A stretch of DNA of 44,060 nt from Marinilabiliales bacterium (GTDB taxonomy: Bacteria; Bacteroidota; Bacteroidia; Bacteroidales; BM520): assembly GCA_002869405.1 (NCBI GenBank), contig PKSY01000311.1:1-44060 (forward strand), in the 5' to 3' direction. The position numbers and the translations under genes are program-made. Shown in pieces: positions 31,154 through 40,373 of the stretch. The notes under the pieces were generated by a model. The model saw nothing but the letters and a program-made list of their open reading frames with translations. It did no database searches and was not told the origin of the DNA. Within the stretch, counting starts at the first letter, position 1; each line of letters opens with the position of its first letter.

Positions 31154-34090
31154 CTATTTTTTCGGGATTAGACTTCTGATTAGTTTGAAGAGTGCATCTT
31201 TCTTTATTGGCTTGGATATATAACCATTGCATCCTGCAGACATGGCTTTCGACTCATCTTCCTCAAATCCGAAAGCTGTTTGCGCTATAATGATAACATT
31301 TTTTCCTTCTTCTCTGATTTTTCGTGTTGCATCATATCCATTGATATCAGGCATTTTTATATCCATCAGAATGATATCTGTATCTGGGTTATTATGAAAC
31401 GCTTCAATAGTTTGACGACCAGTCTTGGTGAAAATCAGTTCCTTAAATGTGCTTTCAAGTATGGAGCGGAAATATTCTATGCTATATTCATCATCTTCTG
31501 CGATAATTATTTTCAGGTCTTCCAGAGGTTCTGACGAATCTTCGTGTGAGAGATGAGTTTGTTCATTTGCAATGTCGTTGGCTGTAACATAGGGTATTGT
31601 AAAAGAAAAAACAGACCCTTTATTTACGCTGCTTTTTACCGAAATTTCTCCGTTTAGCATCTCAATATATGCCTTTGATATTGCAAGGCCTAAGCCCGAG
31701 CCTTCAAATACTTGCGTGTCTTCAATGTCTGCTTGTTCAAACCGGTTAAAGATAGCATCTATTCGGTTTTCCGGAATTCCTATCCCTGTATCCTTAACAA
31801 AAAACTCTAAAGTTTCTTTTTCTTTGAGCTTTGTGCAACCAAATGTAATGCTTCCTTTAGAAGTAAATTTTATTGCATTTTTAATAAGGTTTGTCAATAC
31901 ATTTTCTAGCTTTCGTTTATCAGTCATTATTTGAGAAACATCCTGCGAAAGTGAAGAGTCATAACTAAATTGCAATCCTTTTTTACCTGCCTCCGTTTCA
32001 AAGAATTCGAATTGCTCTTGTAAAACTTTATTAATATCCGTGATCTCATAAGATATTTCATCCTGCCCGGATTCGATTCTGGAGATACTAATAATATCAT
32101 TTATGGTTCCCAGCATACGCTGGCCGCTTTTTTCTATAATATCAATATAGTTCTCTTTTTCTTCACCTGATAGTGCCGGTTCTTTAAGAAGTTGTGTGAA
32201 ACCCATAATCCCATTCATTGGTGTTCGGATTTCATGGCTCATATTTGAAAGGAATGCACTTTTAAGGCGATCGCTTTCCTTGGCTTTTTCTAAAGCAATC
32301 TTCAGTTTTTTCTCTTTTTCTTTTAAAGAAGTTATATCCCTTAGAATATATACCATTCCCTGTGGCCATCCCAGAGAATCTCTTACTACATCTCCATTCA
32401 CCGAAATTTCATAAGTTATATCTCCCCCGGCTTGCATTTTATACTCCTGAACTCCCAAAGGTGTTTCGAACATTAATTTAGTATTCTCTTCAATCCGCTG
32501 TTTGTCTTCTTCTGCAATGAAGCTTCGCATGTTCATACCAAGTACATGATCTTTTTTAAGGAAAGGAAAAGTTTTTGACAAAGCGTCATTTACAAAAATA
32601 ATATCTCCCTCAAGGTTTGTTCTGACAATGATATCAGGCACTGTAGCGATAAGTTTGTTTGTTAGTTCCTGGTTTTCCTTTGCTGTTTTTACTGCTTTTT
32701 TTAATTTCTTATTGCTGTTTTCAAGCGCTGCTTCATAGGCTTTCTTCTCCTCGAGAAATTTTATTTTCATTAATGCGATTGTTACCTGTCTTGCCACCGA
32801 ATTCATGAATTTAAGCTCTATAACAGACCATTCACGTTTCTGTAAAATCTGGTTTAGTGTAAAGACATAAAACTCGTTATCATCAAATGCAAAGGGATAC
32901 CATAAAAGACTTTTGATTTTGAATTTCTGATGTAATAATATGTGCGAATTATCCTGTTTGTATACAGGATCTATATCATCAAAATGACTCGAAAGGTGTT
33001 TTTTTGTATTAAGAATTCTGGTAAAAGGAACTTTATATAAATCAAGTGAGTAATTATCTTTTGTGGGCTCGATATCTTCATAACCTTTTCTAATCCATTC
33101 TGCCAGTGCGAATATCTGATTTTCCTTAAAGGAAATCCTGTATATAAGCGTTCTGTCTACGTCGAGTGTTTCAGCAATTATCCTGTTTGTATTGTCGAGG
33201 AGCTCGCCGGTATTATTGTTTTGAATAATAACTTCAGCGATTTCATTAAGTGCTTCAGAGAATTTTAGCTGGGTTTTAATCTCTTCCTGCCTGTTTATCT
33301 GGTCTGTGATATCTCGGCATATTACAATTGATTGCTGGTGTTCTCCATGCTCATCAAATTGAAATCTGGCATTATCTTCCCGCCAAATATAATGCCCTTT
33401 TTTATGCTTTACTCTGAATGTATACTTAAAAGATTCCTTTTTCTCTTCAATTGCCTTGTAAATGCTTTTGAAAAGATTATCTCGGTCTTCCGGGTGTATG
33501 ATATTATAAATTTCATCAGGTCCTCGGCCAACATCCTCATTTTTAGTATATCCGAGCTGATTTACATACGATTTAGAAACATATATAATCTTACCTTCTT
33601 TATTTGTAACGAAAATTCCGTCAGATGTGTTTTCAGCAATTAGTCTGTATTTTGACTCATTATCCTCGGCAATTTTGTGCGCCACAAGTAACTCCTTTTC
33701 ACTTTTCTCTAATTTGGTAATATCATTAATATAAGTAAGAAAATAGAGTGGATTCTCCTCTTGATCTAATAGAAGAGTTGATGATACATCAGCATGTATG
33801 ATTTTACCGCTTTTATGAATGTAACGTTTTAATAATTTTATTTTTCGTTGATCAGAGTTACGGGCTTTTTCAATTTGATTATAGCTGATTTCGATATCTT
33901 CAGGATGTGTGACATCTTTTATCTCCTTAGATAAAAAATCGGTTTTTGTATACCCAAAGAGATTAATCATCTCCGGATTCACATCAAGAAATTTACCATT
34001 TAATCCAACAATACAAATTGCAACATTGGCGTGCTTAAACGCTATTTCAAAATCAACATTCAAATGGAGGTCAGGGTTGTTTTCAGTCAT
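31154..34090 (-). CDS. Hybrid sensor histidine kinase (PAS-PAS-GAF-PAS-HisKA-HATPase-REC)
   Basis: This 978-residue protein has no membrane helix, so it is cytoplasmic. Domains: PAS 1 (about 10-130, ICIVGLNGKFLDVNPEMINLFGY), PAS 2 with PAC (about 148-268, GIFVTNKEGKIIYVSKSYVNQLGY), GAF-like (about 275-450), PAS 3 (about 480-600, IIVRTNLEGDIIFVNDALS), HisKA with the phospho-acceptor His in NMSHEIRTPMNGIMGF, HATPase (N box NLIKNAIKFT, DTGIGIP, GSGLGLAIS), and a C-terminal receiver (IIIAEDDEYS, phospho-Asp in LMDIKMPDINGYDA, Lys in ISKPIKK). It senses cytosolic cues and has no DNA-binding output, so the signal must pass to a separate protein. It lies 41 bases after the CheB-CheR kinase gene, in the same direction. 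Confidence 0.93.
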   Translation of the reverse strand: MTENNPDLHLNVDFEIAFKHANVAICIVGLNGKFLDVNPEMINLFGYTKTDFLSKEIKDVTHPEDIEISYNQIEKARNSDQRKIKLLKRYIHKSGKIIHADVSSTLLLDQEENPLYFLTYINDITKLEKSEKELLVAHKIAEDNESKYRLIAENTSDGIFVTNKEGKIIYVSKSYVNQLGYTKNEDVGRGPDEIYNIIHPEDRDNLFKSIYKAIEEKKESFKYTFRVKHKKGHYIWREDNARFQFDEHGEHQQSIVICRDITDQINRQEEIKTQLKFSEALNEIAEVIIQNNNTGELLDNTNRIIAETLDVDRTLIYRISFKENQIFALAEWIRKGYEDIEPTKDNYSLDLYKVPFTRILNTKKHLSSHFDDIDPVYKQDNSHILLHQKFKIKSLLWYPFAFDDNEFYVFTLNQILQKREWSVIELKFMNSVARQVTIALMKIKFLEEKKAYEAALENSNKKLKKAVKTAKENQELTNKLIATVPDIIVRTNLEGDIIFVNDALSKTFPFLKKDHVLGMNMRSFIAEEDKQRIEENTKLMFETPLGVQEYKMQAGGDITYEISVNGDVVRDSLGWPQGMVYILRDITSLKEKEKKLKIALEKAKESDRLKSAFLSNMSHEIRTPMNGIMGFTQLLKEPALSGEEKENYIDIIEKSGQRMLGTINDIISISRIESGQDEISYEITDINKVLQEQFEFFETEAGKKGLQFSYDSSLSQDVSQIMTDKRKLENVLTNLIKNAIKFTSKGSITFGCTKLKEKETLEFFVKDTGIGIPENRIDAIFNRFEQADIEDTQVFEGSGLGLAISKAYIEMLNGEISVKSSVNKGSVFSFTIPYVTANDIANEQTHLSHEDSSEPLEDLKIIIAEDDEYSIEYFRSILESTFKELIFTKTGRQTIEAFHNNPDTDIILMDIKMPDINGYDATRKIREEGKNVIIIAQTAFGFEEDESKAMSAGCNGYISKPIKKDALFKLIRSLIPKK

Positions 34091-34131
34091 TCCTTTAAGG
34101 ATAAAAAACGTCTTTAAAAAAGCTTTATATA

Positions 34132-37100
34132 TTATGCGTCAATAATAAGGTTGGTGATTAGCCCCATAAATTGATCCTTTTGAATCGGTTTTGCTATATA
34201 TTCCGCAAATCCGTTATTCAGGCATTTATCCCTGTCGCTTGACATTGCATGCGCAGTCTGTGCAATAATTTTTGCCTTTGGATTAATTTTGAGGATTTCC
34301 TGTGCTGCCTTATAACCATCGAGAATCGGCATTCTGATATCCATTAACACCAATTCAATATCAGGATGATCTTTGTATATGTTAATTGCTTCAATACCAT
34401 TTCTCGCCCAATATGTTTTTAAAGGAATATTTTTAAACAACTCTTCCAAAAAGAGGTTATTGACATAATCATCTTCTGCAATGAGAAGTTCTTTTCCTTT
34501 CAGTAATTCCCAATCAGGTTTCGTAGATGAAATTTTATTGTGTTGGTCTATCTTTGCCGGAATAAATGGTATTTCAATTGTAAAGAGGCTTCCTTTGCCG
34601 TGTTGAGATTCAACATTAATAGTGCCATTGAAATTATCTATAATACCTTTGGTGATTGCAAGTCCAAGACCGGTACCATCATATTTTTCTTCATTTGTTT
34701 GGTCTGTTCGCTGAAATCGTTTAAAAATATTGGAAATATCTTTCCCGTCAATTCCAATCCCGGTATCAGAAACCTGAATTATTATTTTATCATTATTGAT
34801 ATTATATCCAAATTCAATCTTCCCTTTGTGTGTAAATTTCAGCGCATTACTTAAAAGGTTTGTCAGAATCTGTTTTATTCTCTCGGGATCGGAAAGAATA
34901 GTGACTTTTTGATGCTTTTTGGGGATATTGAGTATGATATCAATCTGATCTTTGCCTTTTTTCTCTTTGAGTTTATTAAATGTTTCATATAACTCTGTAA
35001 AAATAAGATCCAGACGGCAGGGTTTTTCTCTTAATTGTAATTCTCCTGCTTCAATCTTTGAAACATCAATAATGTCGTTTATGAGATTGAGCAATTGCCG
35101 GGAACTGCTTTCAATGATATCAATATATTTATTTCGCTCTTTTGCATTAAGCTTACTATCTCTTAGTAAAGCTGCAAAACCAACAAGGCCGTTCATGGGA
35201 GTACGGATTTCATGGCTCATATTGGCGAGAAACTGATTTTTATAGATGTTGGCTGCTTCTGCTTTTTTCTTGGCTTTCAGGAGCAACGAATCAGTATGTT
35301 TCTTTTCTGTGATTTCTGTAACAATCCCTGTAACAGTAATCCGATCATTATTTTTAGCAATAATCTGTCCGATATCCTGGAACCAAAGGTAATTACCATT
35401 TGCATGCTGCATTCGGTATTCACATTTGTATAGTGGTTCTTCACCGTCGATATGCTGCCTCATGGCATTCATGGCTGCCTCATGATCATCAGGATGCACA
35501 ATTTTCATGAAGTCTTTATAAGATGTGAAATCTTCTTTTCTGCGACCAAGAAGATCTGTTTTGTTTTTACTGTATGAAACGAAGCCATCCGGAAGGCGGA
35601 GTTCCCACCAGGCCATATTTCCTGCACTTAGTGCTTCGGAGAGTCTGATTTCTGATTCCCCGAGATCTTTCTCTGCTTTTTTTAAACTTGTGATATTCAC
35701 AAAGGTAATTACTACTCCTTCGATTCTTTTTTCTGCAGTTATAAAGGGTAAAATTCGCTTTAAATACCAGTTGCCTTCTCCATCTCTGATCTCCTTTTCA
35801 GAAGTCTGAAGATTCTCAAGTGCTGTTTTAGAATCATTAATCAACGATTTCCTGGTATCATCGTCAAATTCTGAAGCAAAACTGGATATACTTCTTCCAA
35901 TATCTGATTCTTCAAGATTAAAAAGATGTTTTATTGCCGGCGTAAATTTTCTGATATTCAGATCAGTATCAAGAAATAGTGTTCCAATATCTGTACTGTT
36001 TAGAAGGTTTAAAATGTCATTGTTGAGGTCTTCAAGCTCTTTGTTTTTTTCCTGAAACTCAGTATTAACGGTATAGAGCTCCTCATTAACCGACTGAAGT
36101 TCCTCATTGGAGATTTGTAATTCCTCATTGGATGACATAAGTTCTTCATTGGAACTTTGTAACTCTTCATTACTTGTCTCGAGCTCCTCCACGACGTTTT
36201 GTAATTCGGAACGATTCTCTTTTAGTTCATATTCAAGATCTTCTATTCTTTCCTTAGAAAAATTGGAAATATCATCATTCGATAAAACAATCTCTTCACT
36301 GGAATTTTCCTGTTTGCTGAATCCAAACTGAATCATATATACCTGGTCGTGAGTATCTTTATGCTCAACCTTTTCAAAGTAAAGATCCGTTGCAGTTGTT
36401 TCTTCATTAACTGTATATGTGAGATTCTTTATTGTGATTGGTTTGTCACTCTGTTCTAACCTTCTAACACCATTGCGTATAATGGTAGAAAGCTCCAGAC
36501 CAACCATGTCCAGCAGATTATTGGTAAACGTTCCGTCAACCTGTCTGAACCAGTTCTTGAATTCACCTAACATGAAATTGACCGTAAAAGATTTATCAAT
36601 AAACACTGTTACAGGAGCATGTTTTTGACTAAGATATTTGTAATAAAATAATTCACTCTGTTTACGTCCTGCCTGACTATTCTTTGCATAGGTGGTTAAT
36701 GGCTGCTCCGGAATATGTTTGTTTTTATACAAATACGTTTCTTTATCATCATTCCTGACCAGGCGGGTGTTTTCAAAGAGGTTTTGGAATATTTTGTATT
36801 TTGAATCAACGTCCCTGAAAGATTTTGAAACGCTTCCAAGTGATTCGCTACTTCCAAGAAATAGAAAACCATCTTTATTCAGGGCAAACTGAAATCCCGA
36901 TAGAATTGCTTTTTGGGTGGAATTATTAAGATATATAAGCAGGTTCCTGCATGAAATAAGATCTACTTTTATGAAAGGCGGATCGTTTGTTAGGTCATGG
37001 TATGAAAAGACAATTTTCTCCCGGATTCGCTTAATGATTTGAATCCTGTCGCCGGTTTTTAAGAAATATTCCTGTAGGTAAGGTTTTTCTATCTCCAAAA

Positions 37101-38184
37101 AGGTATTTACCGGATAACTACCCATGCTTGCCTGCTGAAGCGCTTTTTTATCAATATCTGTGGCAAAAATCTTAAAATCAATCCCCGATTTGTTATTTCG
37201 GATGTAATTATCAAACAGAAGTGCAATAGAATAAACTTCTTCACCGCTTGAGCATCCCGGAATCCATATTCTGACATCACTTTTATTTCTCTTTTTCTCA
37301 CATATTTCAGGTATGACCTTCGTTTTTAGTATTTTAAATGCTTCTGTATCTCTGAAAAAACTAGTTACACCAATTAGAAATTCCTGCTTAATTGCACTTT
37401 TTTCTTTTTCACTGGTTTTTAACAGTTTTAAATACTCCTGCAGAGATTCAATATTGTGAAGACTTAATCTCTTTTCCAGTCTCCGAAGCAAAGTGTTGGT
37501 TTTGTATTTTTTGAAGTTTACACCTGTATGGCGATGAATCTCTTCAAGTATTGCGTTAAAAACCTTTTCATTGCTCGAGATCAGATCTCCGGAACTTTCA
37601 AGTTGCAGGTTTTTTCCTGTAAACTGAACGATTTTTTCAGCCAGCATCCCCGGCGAAAGGATAAAATCTGCGAGGTTAGTCGATATTGCCGAGTTTGGCA
37701 TACCGTCAAACTGAGCTGTCTTAGGATCCTGAACCAAAATTGTTCCTCCTGCCTCTTTGATGGTTTTGATACCCCGGGAGCCATCGGAACCAGTACCTGA
37801 CAAAATCACTCCGATTGATTTATCTTTGTATGATTCACCCAGCATATGAAAAAGTATGTCAATGGGAAGGTTTAGATGGTCTTTAGGCGCTTTATCAAAA
37901 AGGATAAACTTATAATCCTTTATGCCAATATTGGTGTTTCTGTTATTTAAATAAACGCAATTAGGCTTAATCTTTTGATTATTCTTTGCCGTGTAGATAT
38001 GCATGCCTGTGTGCTTGGCAAGTAATTCAGGCATAAGACTTTTAAAGTCGGGTGATAGATGTTGAATAATGACATATGCAACTCCTGTATTATCTGGGAT
38101 ATGGTCAAAAAAACGTTGAACTGCTTCGAGGCCTCCGGCTGATGCGCCAATACCTACGACATAAAAATCATTGTGGTTACTCAT
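34132..38184 (-). CDS. CheB-CheR-PAS-histidine kinase-receiver fusion protein
   Basis: This protein has 1350 residues from the ATG at 38184 (MSNHNDFYVVGIGASAGG); ATG 38190 is also possible, and the TTG at 38214 falls in a -7-like box. In order: a CheB methylesterase (about 8-195; Ser in GIGASAGGLE, His in IIQHLSPDF, Asp in GTGSDGSRGIK) without its usual receiver; a CheR methyltransferase (about 205-480; WIPGCSSGEEVYSIALLF, FATDIDKKAL, DLISCRNLLIYL); a coiled coil with five near-heptad 'SNEELQ' units (about 640-720); two PAS domains; HisKA (NMSHEIRTPMNGLVGF); HATPase (LTNLLSNALKFT, DTGIGID, GTGLGLAIT); and a receiver (LMDIRMPILDGYKA). No chemoreceptors are nearby, so the CheB/CheR parts probably act inside a non-chemotaxis signalling protein. 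Confidence 0.93.
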   Translation of the reverse strand: MSNHNDFYVVGIGASAGGLEAVQRFFDHIPDNTGVAYVIIQHLSPDFKSLMPELLAKHTGMHIYTAKNNQKIKPNCVYLNNRNTNIGIKDYKFILFDKAPKDHLNLPIDILFHMLGESYKDKSIGVILSGTGSDGSRGIKTIKEAGGTILVQDPKTAQFDGMPNSAISTNLADFILSPGMLAEKIVQFTGKNLQLESSGDLISSNEKVFNAILEEIHRHTGVNFKKYKTNTLLRRLEKRLSLHNIESLQEYLKLLKTSEKEKSAIKQEFLIGVTSFFRDTEAFKILKTKVIPEICEKKRNKSDVRIWIPGCSSGEEVYSIALLFDNYIRNNKSGIDFKIFATDIDKKALQQASMGSYPVNTFLEIEKPYLQEYFLKTGDRIQIIKRIREKIVFSYHDLTNDPPFIKVDLISCRNLLIYLNNSTQKAILSGFQFALNKDGFLFLGSSESLGSVSKSFRDVDSKYKIFQNLFENTRLVRNDDKETYLYKNKHIPEQPLTTYAKNSQAGRKQSELFYYKYLSQKHAPVTVFIDKSFTVNFMLGEFKNWFRQVDGTFTNNLLDMVGLELSTIIRNGVRRLEQSDKPITIKNLTYTVNEETTATDLYFEKVEHKDTHDQVYMIQFGFSKQENSSEEIVLSNDDISNFSKERIEDLEYELKENRSELQNVVEELETSNEELQSSNEELMSSNEELQISNEELQSVNEELYTVNTEFQEKNKELEDLNNDILNLLNSTDIGTLFLDTDLNIRKFTPAIKHLFNLEESDIGRSISSFASEFDDDTRKSLINDSKTALENLQTSEKEIRDGEGNWYLKRILPFITAEKRIEGVVITFVNITSLKKAEKDLGESEIRLSEALSAGNMAWWELRLPDGFVSYSKNKTDLLGRRKEDFTSYKDFMKIVHPDDHEAAMNAMRQHIDGEEPLYKCEYRMQHANGNYLWFQDIGQIIAKNNDRITVTGIVTEITEKKHTDSLLLKAKKKAEAANIYKNQFLANMSHEIRTPMNGLVGFAALLRDSKLNAKERNKYIDIIESSSRQLLNLINDIIDVSKIEAGELQLREKPCRLDLIFTELYETFNKLKEKKGKDQIDIILNIPKKHQKVTILSDPERIKQILTNLLSNALKFTHKGKIEFGYNINNDKIIIQVSDTGIGIDGKDISNIFKRFQRTDQTNEEKYDGTGLGLAITKGIIDNFNGTINVESQHGKGSLFTIEIPFIPAKIDQHNKISSTKPDWELLKGKELLIAEDDYVNNLFLEELFKNIPLKTYWARNGIEAINIYKDHPDIELVLMDIRMPILDGYKAAQEILKINPKAKIIAQTAHAMSSDRDKCLNNGFAEYIAKPIQKDQFMGLITNLIIDA

Positions 38185-38215
38185 AATCATTCTGCCTAGA
38201 TGTGGTTTTACCAAA

Positions 38216-38247
38216 TAAAGATACAGAATTTTTTATATGTAAGTCAA
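38216..38247 (-). promoter_or_regulatory. Candidate promoter of the two-kinase operon
   Basis: Minus strand: TTG (38245-38247), 21 bases, TATCTTTA (38216-38223). It implies a start point near 38209 and argues against the TTG start codon at 38214. Confidence 0.4.
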
Positions 38248-38283
38248 TGCATATATTTTTTACGAAGAAAAACTGTAAAGGGG

Positions 38284-39150
38284 TTAGGATTCGGATACTT
38301 CTTTGTGTAAGACCCGAACAGCCTCTGAAGATGGCCGGACAGGCTTATAAATAGCATCGCCTATAACTTTTACAAAACAAGCACCCAAAAAGATAATTTG
38401 CGATAGATAAAAAACCCACAGCATAATTAAAGCAAGTACACTCGCTTGTCCGAAGGTGGTCTCTATATGGCTTTGTGCAATGATTTGTGCAATAATAACT
38501 TTACCAATTAAAAAGAGTATTGCAGTCACTATACCTCCAATCATTGCAGGCTTCCAGTGAATTACTGCATCACCCAGTGTTTTATACATCAGGCTGAATA
38601 TTAATGCAGTAATTGCAAAAGAAAACAGGTGTTCCAGGATTTGTAAAAGTTGATTGCTTCCGGTGATTTCAGGCGTGAACCGTTGCAGAAAGGTACTGAT
38701 TGTGGTGCTTAGGACCAAAATTGTGAAAAGGATAACTAATATAATCAGTGCGAATGCCTTTCGTTTTAAAAACAAAATCAATCCGTTTTTTGGTTTTATT
38801 TTAATGCTGTAGATATCGTTAAATGCGTTGTGTAGTTGGATAACTATTTTTGAGGCCGAGACTATCAGCATTATAATACCGGTTATTGTGGTCAGGATAC
38901 TTTTATGTGATGTGTGATGATTGTTTATTATAGTCTGTATCTGATGCGCGGCCTCACTTCCCAATAACTCTTTAAACTGAGAAAAGAACTCTGATGATAC
39001 CGTTCCTGATCCAAAGAAAATACCCAGAACCGAGATTATAATAATAGCAATCGGGATAAGGGCGAAAACGGCGAAATACCCCAATGCTGCCCCTTTCTGG
39101 AATGTATTACTCTGGATATATAAATGGAAGATTTTTTTTAATGATTGCAT
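38284..39150 (-). CDS. YihY/virulence factor BrkB family membrane protein
   Basis: This 288-residue inner-membrane protein has six helices. It shows the YihY family pattern: FQKGAALGYFAVFALIPIAIIIISVLG (the 'aaalaYyallslfPlll' helix), GIIMLIVSASKIVIQLHNAFNDIYSI (the family's 'aL..alN.iw' segment), a conserved Trp-Lys-Pro (HWKPAMIGGIVTAIL), and a last GQASVLALIMLWVFYLSQIIFLGACF helix. Despite the RNase BN and BrkB names, relatives are neither the RNase nor a proven serum-resistance factor; the function is unsettled. A -7 box lies 19 bases before its start. The neighbouring kinase gene starts about 100 bases after its end. Confidence 0.92.
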   Translation of the reverse strand: MQSLKKIFHLYIQSNTFQKGAALGYFAVFALIPIAIIIISVLGIFFGSGTVSSEFFSQFKELLGSEAAHQIQTIINNHHTSHKSILTTITGIIMLIVSASKIVIQLHNAFNDIYSIKIKPKNGLILFLKRKAFALIILVILFTILVLSTTISTFLQRFTPEITGSNQLLQILEHLFSFAITALIFSLMYKTLGDAVIHWKPAMIGGIVTAILFLIGKVIIAQIIAQSHIETTFGQASVLALIMLWVFYLSQIIFLGACFVKVIGDAIYKPVRPSSEAVRVLHKEVSES

Positions 39151-39168
39151 CCGTGACTTAATCTTCTA

Positions 39169-39176
39169 CAAATATA
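39169..39176 (-). promoter_or_regulatory. -7 promoter element of the YihY/BrkB gene
   Basis: TATATTTG on the minus strand matches TAnnTTTG about 19 bases before the ATG. No -33 box stands out. Confidence 0.45.
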
Positions 39177-39227
39177 CGCTATCTTAAATAATATATCTCC
39201 GTCCTTTGATATGATAATGTTATTATA

Positions 39228-39947
39228 CTACCACTCCATTGGAACTTCAATCAACAGGATTTCAGAATTCTCAGCCGTGGATTTAATTTCGATTATATCT
39301 GCTTCACTGATGGCAATAGCATCTCTGGATCCAAGAGCCTTTCCATCTATAATAAAACTGCCGTCAATTACGAAAGCATATACTCCATTTCCTTCTTTTC
39401 TAATCTGATAATCGACTTTTGTGTCTTTTTCAAATCTTCCCAGATGCATCCAGGCCTGCTGATGAATCCAGACACCTTCATCATCACTATTTGGAGAAAG
39501 GATTTGCTGCAGCTTGTTTTTTCTGTCCTCAGGGTTGAGTGACAATTGGTCGTATCGGGGCGTGACATTCTTCTTGTCGGGGAAGATCCATATTTGGAGA
39601 AATTGACCTTGCTTATCAGGATAATGGTTGAACTCACTATGATAAACACCGGTTCCGGCACTCATAACCTGAATTTCGCCTGCTCTGATCACGGAACTGT
39701 TGCCCATACTGTCTTTATGTTCCAGTGCTCCTGATAGGGGGATTGATATAATCTCCATGTTATCATGGGGGTGGGTGTCAAAGCCCTGACCTCCGGCTAT
39801 GGTATCATCATTTAATACACGCAAAGCACCAAAGTGAATGCGCTCAGGATTGTAGTATCCGGCAAAACTGAATGAGTGGTATGAATCAAGCCAGCCATGG
39901 TTTGCATGACCGCGTGATGCTGAAGTATGAAGAATGTATTTTTCCAT
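39228..39947 (-). CDS. Pirin family protein (YhhW-like)
   Basis: This 239-residue bicupin has the family N-terminus GHANHGWLDSYHSFSFAGYYNPERIHFGALRVLNDD. The metal-site motif follows as THPHDNMEIISIPLSGALEHKDSMG with the usual His-x-His...Glu ligand set, then QVMSAGTGVYHSEFNH and LQIWIFPDKK. The second, degenerate cupin ends NSEILLIEVPMEW. Characterised relatives act as quercetin dioxygenases or redox-sensing regulators; a physiological substrate is rarely known. It appears to be transcribed alone. The catalytic metal ligands are all present, so it is likely an active enzyme or metal sensor. Confidence 0.92.
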   Translation of the reverse strand: MEKYILHTSASRGHANHGWLDSYHSFSFAGYYNPERIHFGALRVLNDDTIAGGQGFDTHPHDNMEIISIPLSGALEHKDSMGNSSVIRAGEIQVMSAGTGVYHSEFNHYPDKQGQFLQIWIFPDKKNVTPRYDQLSLNPEDRKNKLQQILSPNSDDEGVWIHQQAWMHLGRFEKDTKVDYQIRKEGNGVYAFVIDGSFIIDGKALGSRDAIAISEADIIEIKSTAENSEILLIEVPMEW

Positions 39948-40007
39948 TTGTCTGCTTTTTTATCTTTAACAAACAAATCAAAGGAATGTCTGAACAATCC
40001 TCAGGCC

Positions 40008-40373
40008 TTAAGATTTTTTATGATTTACTGACAGCATTATCAATATTGCAGATGAGAACAATGCCAACGCTGTGAATGCCGGAACAGCCGGTATTATTCC
40101 TTTTTCAGCATAATAACCTGCAGCATTTATTACAGAATAAACCACCATGGCATTTGCCATGATGAGCATATATTTATATTTGATTCTTAAGTATAGTATA
40201 CCTCCTGCAATGCATAAAATTGCCATCAGGAACTCCGAAAACAGATGGAATGAAATTTCTGATTTCCCTTCATTTATATCGCCGGATAAGAGCAGGAAAA
40301 CCCACATTCCAAGAATGGCTATTCCCAGAATAATAGAATAGATAGGGATAATTTTATTTATCATATTGTTCAT
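40008..40373 (-). CDS. Small four-helix membrane protein, unknown function
   Basis: This 121-residue protein starts at the ATG at 40373 (MNNMINKIIPIYSIILGIA); ATG 40364 is an alternative. A longer open frame to 40820 exists, but its first 149 codons overlap the repeat-lipoprotein gene out of frame and have no protein-like character. Four hydrophobic helices are predicted (about 9-29, 45-63, 67-87 and 96-115), with a short polar loop SGDINEGKSEISFH. The start overlaps the end of the lipoprotein gene by about 20 bases, so translational coupling is likely. No family recognised. Confidence 0.65.
   Translation of the reverse strand: MNNMINKIIPIYSIILGIAILGMWVFLLLSGDINEGKSEISFHLFSEFLMAILCIAGGILYLRIKYKYMLIMANAMVVYSVINAAGYYAEKGIIPAVPAFTALALFSSAILIMLSVNHKKS

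Noticed and set aside
36107-36331. 74-codon Ser-rich frame opposite the CheB-CheR kinase gene
   Set aside because: It mirrors the repeated SNEELQ coiled-coil codons on the other strand, so its repetitiveness is a by-product.
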